This document shows, piece after piece, positions 61,650 to 64,000 of a stretch of 64,000 nucleotides of DNA. The notes under the pieces are model-generated. The model had not been told where the DNA came from and did not search any database. It was given only the letters and a program-made list of their open reading frames with translations. Within the stretch, counting starts at the first letter, position 1; each line of letters starts with the position of its first letter. Both the position numbers and the translations under genes were made by a program. The stretch comes from Ferruginivarius sediminum (lineage in GTDB: Bacteria > Pseudomonadota > Alphaproteobacteria > Kiloniellales > Rhodovibrionaceae), in assembly GCF_003344765.1 (NCBI RefSeq), contig NZ_QPMH01000001.1:310001-374000 (forward strand), written 5' to 3'.

Positions 61650-64000
61650 ATGCTGGACAAGACCTATCGCCCGGCCGAGGTCGAAGCGAAATTCTACGAT
61701 ATATGGCGTCAAGACGGCGCGTTCGCCTGCCATCCCGACAGCGCGGCCCGGCCCTATACCATCATGATGCCGCCACCGAACGTGACCGGCAGCCTGCACA
61801 TGGGCCACGCGCTGACGTTCACGCTGCAGGACGTGCTGATTCGCTACAAGCGCATGCAGGGACGCGATGCGCTGTGGCAGCCGGGCATGGACCACGCGGG
61901 CATTGCCACCCAGATGGTCGTGGAACGCAACCTCGCCGCCGAGGGAATCAGCCGTTACGACCTGGGGCGACCGGGTTTCCTGGAGAAGGTCTGGCAGTGG
62001 AAGGCGGAATCCGGCGGTGCGATCTCGCGTCAGCTCACCAATCTGGGCGCTTCGCCGGATTGGGCGCGCGAGCGCTTCACCATGGACGACGGCCTGTCCA
62101 AGGCGGTGCGCAAGACCTTCGTGGACCTTTACCGGCAGGGGCTGATCTACCGCGACCAGCGTTTGGTGAACTGGGATCCGAAGCTGCACACCGCGATCTC
62201 CGACCTGGAGGTCGAGCAGGTCGAGGTGAACGGCAAGCTTTGGCACTTCAAGTACCCCGTCGAGGGTGAGAACGGTGTCTTCATCACCGTCGCCACGACG
62301 CGGCCGGAAACCATGCTGGGCGATACCGGCGTGGCCGTGCACCCCGAGGACGAACGCTACACGCATCTGGTCGGCAAGCACGTCATTCTGCCGCTGGTGG
62401 GCCGGCGCATTCCCATCGTGGCGGACGAGTGGGCCGATCCCGAAACCGGCAGCGGCGCCGTGAAGATCACGCCCGCGCATGACTTCAACGATTTCGAGGT
62501 GGGCCGGCGGCGGGGCCTGGAGACAGTCAACATCCTGGACCGCAACGCCCGCCTGAACGACAACGTGCCGGAAGCCTACCGCGGTCTCGACCGTTACGAG
62601 GCCCGCAAGCGGGTTGTCGCCGATCTCGAAGCGCAGGGCCTTGTGGCCGAGATCGAGGACCACGTCCACATGGTCCCGCACGGCGACCGCTCCGGCGTGG
62701 CGATCGAGCCGTGGCTGACGGACCAGTGGTACGTCGATGCCAAGACCCTGGCGAAGCCCGCCATCGAGGCGGTGGAGCAGGGCCGCACCCGCTTTGTCCC
62801 GCAGCAGTGGGAAAACGTCTACTTCGAGTGGATGCGCAACATCCAGCCGTGGTGCATTTCGCGCCAGATCTGGTGGGGACATCAGATCCCGGCCTGGTAC
62901 GGCCGCGATGGCGATATCTTCGTCGAGACGACGGAAGAGGCGGCGCGCACCGAGGCCGAGGCGCACTACGGCGTGGCGGTCGAGACGCTGGGAGCCGAGG
63001 AGGAAGCCAGCGCGGATCAGGCCGCCCGCGTCGCCGAGGGGAAGCTGGTCCTGCTGCGCCGCGACGAGGACGTGCTGGACACCTGGTTCTCATCCGGCCT
63101 GTGGCCGTTCTCGACGCTTGGATGGCCCGACGAAACGCCGGAACTGCGGCGGTACTATCCCACGGATGTCCTGGTAACAGGCTTCGACATCATCTTTTTC
63201 TGGGTTGCCCGGATGATGATGATGGGCCTGCACTTCATGGACGAAGTGCCGTTCCATACCGTCTACATCCATGCGTTGGTCCGTGACGCCAAGGGCCAGA
63301 AGATGTCGAAGTCGAAGGGCAACGTGATCGATCCGCTCGACCTGATCGAACGGTTCGGCGCCGATGCGCTTCGCTTCACCCTGGTCGCGCTGTCGGCCCA
63401 GGGCCGCGACATCAAGATGTCGGAGCAGCGGGTGGAGGGTTACCGCAACTTTGCGACGAAGCTGTGGAACGCCGCGCGCTTCTGCCTGATGAACGAGGTC
63501 GCGCCGGATCCGGCCTTCGATCCGCGCGCCGTGAAGCAGACGCTCAACCGCTGGGCTATCGCGAAGACCGTGCGCGCCGGGCTGGCCGTCGATGCCGCGC
63601 TGGAGGCCTATCGTTTCAACGATGCGGCGGGCGCGCTTTATCAGTTCACTTGGCATCAATTCTGCGATTGGTACGTCGAGTTCGCCAAGCCGATCCTGCA
63701 AAGCGGCGACGACGAATCGCGCGCCGAGACGCGGGCCACCATCGCCTGGGTCATGCAGCGCCTGTTGCATCTGCTGCATCCCTTCATGCCGTTCGTGACG
63801 GAGGAACTCTGGGAGCAGTTCGGCGGCGGCGAGGGGGATCGCCTCATCACCGGTACCTGGCCTGCTTTTGGCGACGACCTTCTGGATGAGGCAGCGGAGG
63901 CGGAGATCGACTGGGTTTCCCGCGTTGTCGGCGAGATACGCACCGTCCGGGGCGAAATGAACGTCCCCAGCAACGCCGAGGCGCCACTGCTGCTGAAAGG
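61650..64000 (+). CDS. valS: Valyl-tRNA synthetase (ValS), 5' part
   Basis: The first 783 codons of valS; the gene runs off the right edge. The class I signatures are present: [15 protein letters not shown] (the HIGH equivalent HMGH at 50-53) and [14 protein letters not shown] (KMSKS near residue 551). The editing insert lies between them, visible for example as [20 protein letters not shown]. It charges tRNA-Val with valine and edits wrongly charged threonine. The anticodon-binding helices (from about 650) have begun, but the coiled-coil end is outside. ATG at 61650 follows a weak AGAGGG ribosome site. Confidence 0.97.
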   Translation, partial: MLDKTYRPAEVEAKFYDIWRQDGAFACHPDSAARPYTIMMPPPNVTGSLHMGHALTFTLQDVLIRYKRMQGRDALWQPGMDHAGIATQMVVERNLAAEGISRYDLGRPGFLEKVWQWKAESGGAISRQLTNLGASPDWARERFTMDDGLSKAVRKTFVDLYRQGLIYRDQRLVNWDPKLHTAISDLEVEQVEVNGKLWHFKYPVEGENGVFITVATTRPETMLGDTGVAVHPEDERYTHLVGKHVILPLVGRRIPIVADEWADPETGSGAVKITPAHDFNDFEVGRRRGLETVNILDRNARLNDNVPEAYRGLDRYEARKRVVADLEAQGLVAEIEDHVHMVPHGDRSGVAIEPWLTDQWYVDAKTLAKPAIEAVEQGRTRFVPQQWENVYFEWMRNIQPWCISRQIWWGHQIPAWYGRDGDIFVETTEEAARTEAEAHYGVAVETLGAEEEASADQAARVAEGKLVLLRRDEDVLDTWFSSGLWPFSTLGWPDETPELRRYYPTDVLVTGFDIIFFWVARMMMMGLHFMDEVPFHTVYIHALVRDAKGQKMSKSKGNVIDPLDLIERFGADALRFTLVALSAQGRDIKMSEQRVEGYRNFATKLWNAARFCLMNEVAPDPAFDPRAVKQTLNRWAIAKTVRAGLAVDAALEAYRFNDAAGALYQFTWHQFCDWYVEFAKPILQSGDDESRAETRATIAWVMQRLLHLLHPFMPFVTEELWEQFGGGEGDRLITGTWPAFGDDLLDEAAEAEIDWVSRVVGEIRTVRGEMNVPSNAEAPLLLK

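Overview
The window is high-GC DNA with tightly packed operons and looks alphaproteobacterial, probably from a Rhodospirillales-like lineage. The evidence is a PopZ (DUF2497) gene beside valS, a mitochondrial-type NDUFS4-like complex I subunit, a pcm-tolC-popZ arrangement, an Aap-type general amino acid importer, and molybdenum-hydroxylase (cox) genes. No phage, insertion sequence or CRISPR array is visible. The layout is that of chromosomal metabolic DNA.

Positions 1-17,800 are almost entirely minus-strand. In transcription order they hold a LuxR-type regulator with a degenerate receiver, a five-gene Liv-type ABC importer (livJ-H-M-G-F), and a molybdenum hydroxylase cluster (coxG, coxS, coxL, coxM). 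A three-gene ydbH-ynbE-ydbL set for envelope lipid transport follows, then the hydroxylase maturation genes (coxD, coxE, two xdhC-family genes and the start of a molybdopterin nucleotidyltransferase). CoxL carries the AYRGAGR active-site loop of form II enzymes. It should therefore not be read as a proven CO dehydrogenase. The neighbouring importer may feed the enzyme an organic substrate.

Positions 18,083-24,137 (plus) are a complete seven-gene Mrp/Mnh Na+/H+ antiporter operon. Positions 24,159-25,770 (minus) hold an ABC permease and ATPase behind a clear TPP riboswitch, so they are thiamine-related. Next come an HDAC/AcuC-family deacetylase, a DUF192 protein, an O-methyltransferase, tRNA-Pro, the NDUFS4-like gene, tRNA-Arg, a CheY-like regulator and an unrecognised exported protein.

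Positions 30,468-34,757 (minus) run metC, a short ModE-like regulator, modA, modB, modC, with a ModE-type palindrome in front of modA. This molybdate importer supplies the metal needed by the cox enzyme. Positions 35,089-39,357 (plus) are the aapJQMP importer. Positions 39,401-43,080 (minus) are a cysteine/sulfur operon: cysK, alaX, sseA and a double GNAT protein. A Nudix hydrolase and a hydrolase-OsmC fusion follow, then a dipeptide-type importer (45,664-51,467) with a fused double ATPase.

The right end has a ParA-like ATPase, a small membrane protein, a DsrE-family protein, a methyltransferase, and a large regulator that fuses a cyclase-like domain, a winged helix, a TolB-like segment and TPRs. 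After these come tRNA-Asn, a small 59-residue ORF, an unknown gene, tRNA-Cys, pcm, tolC, popZ and the first 783 codons of valS. In all three importers whose binding-protein gene comes first (liv, aap, dpp), a strong GC-rich hairpin sits between that gene and the first permease gene. This arrangement usually serves to make more binding protein than permease.
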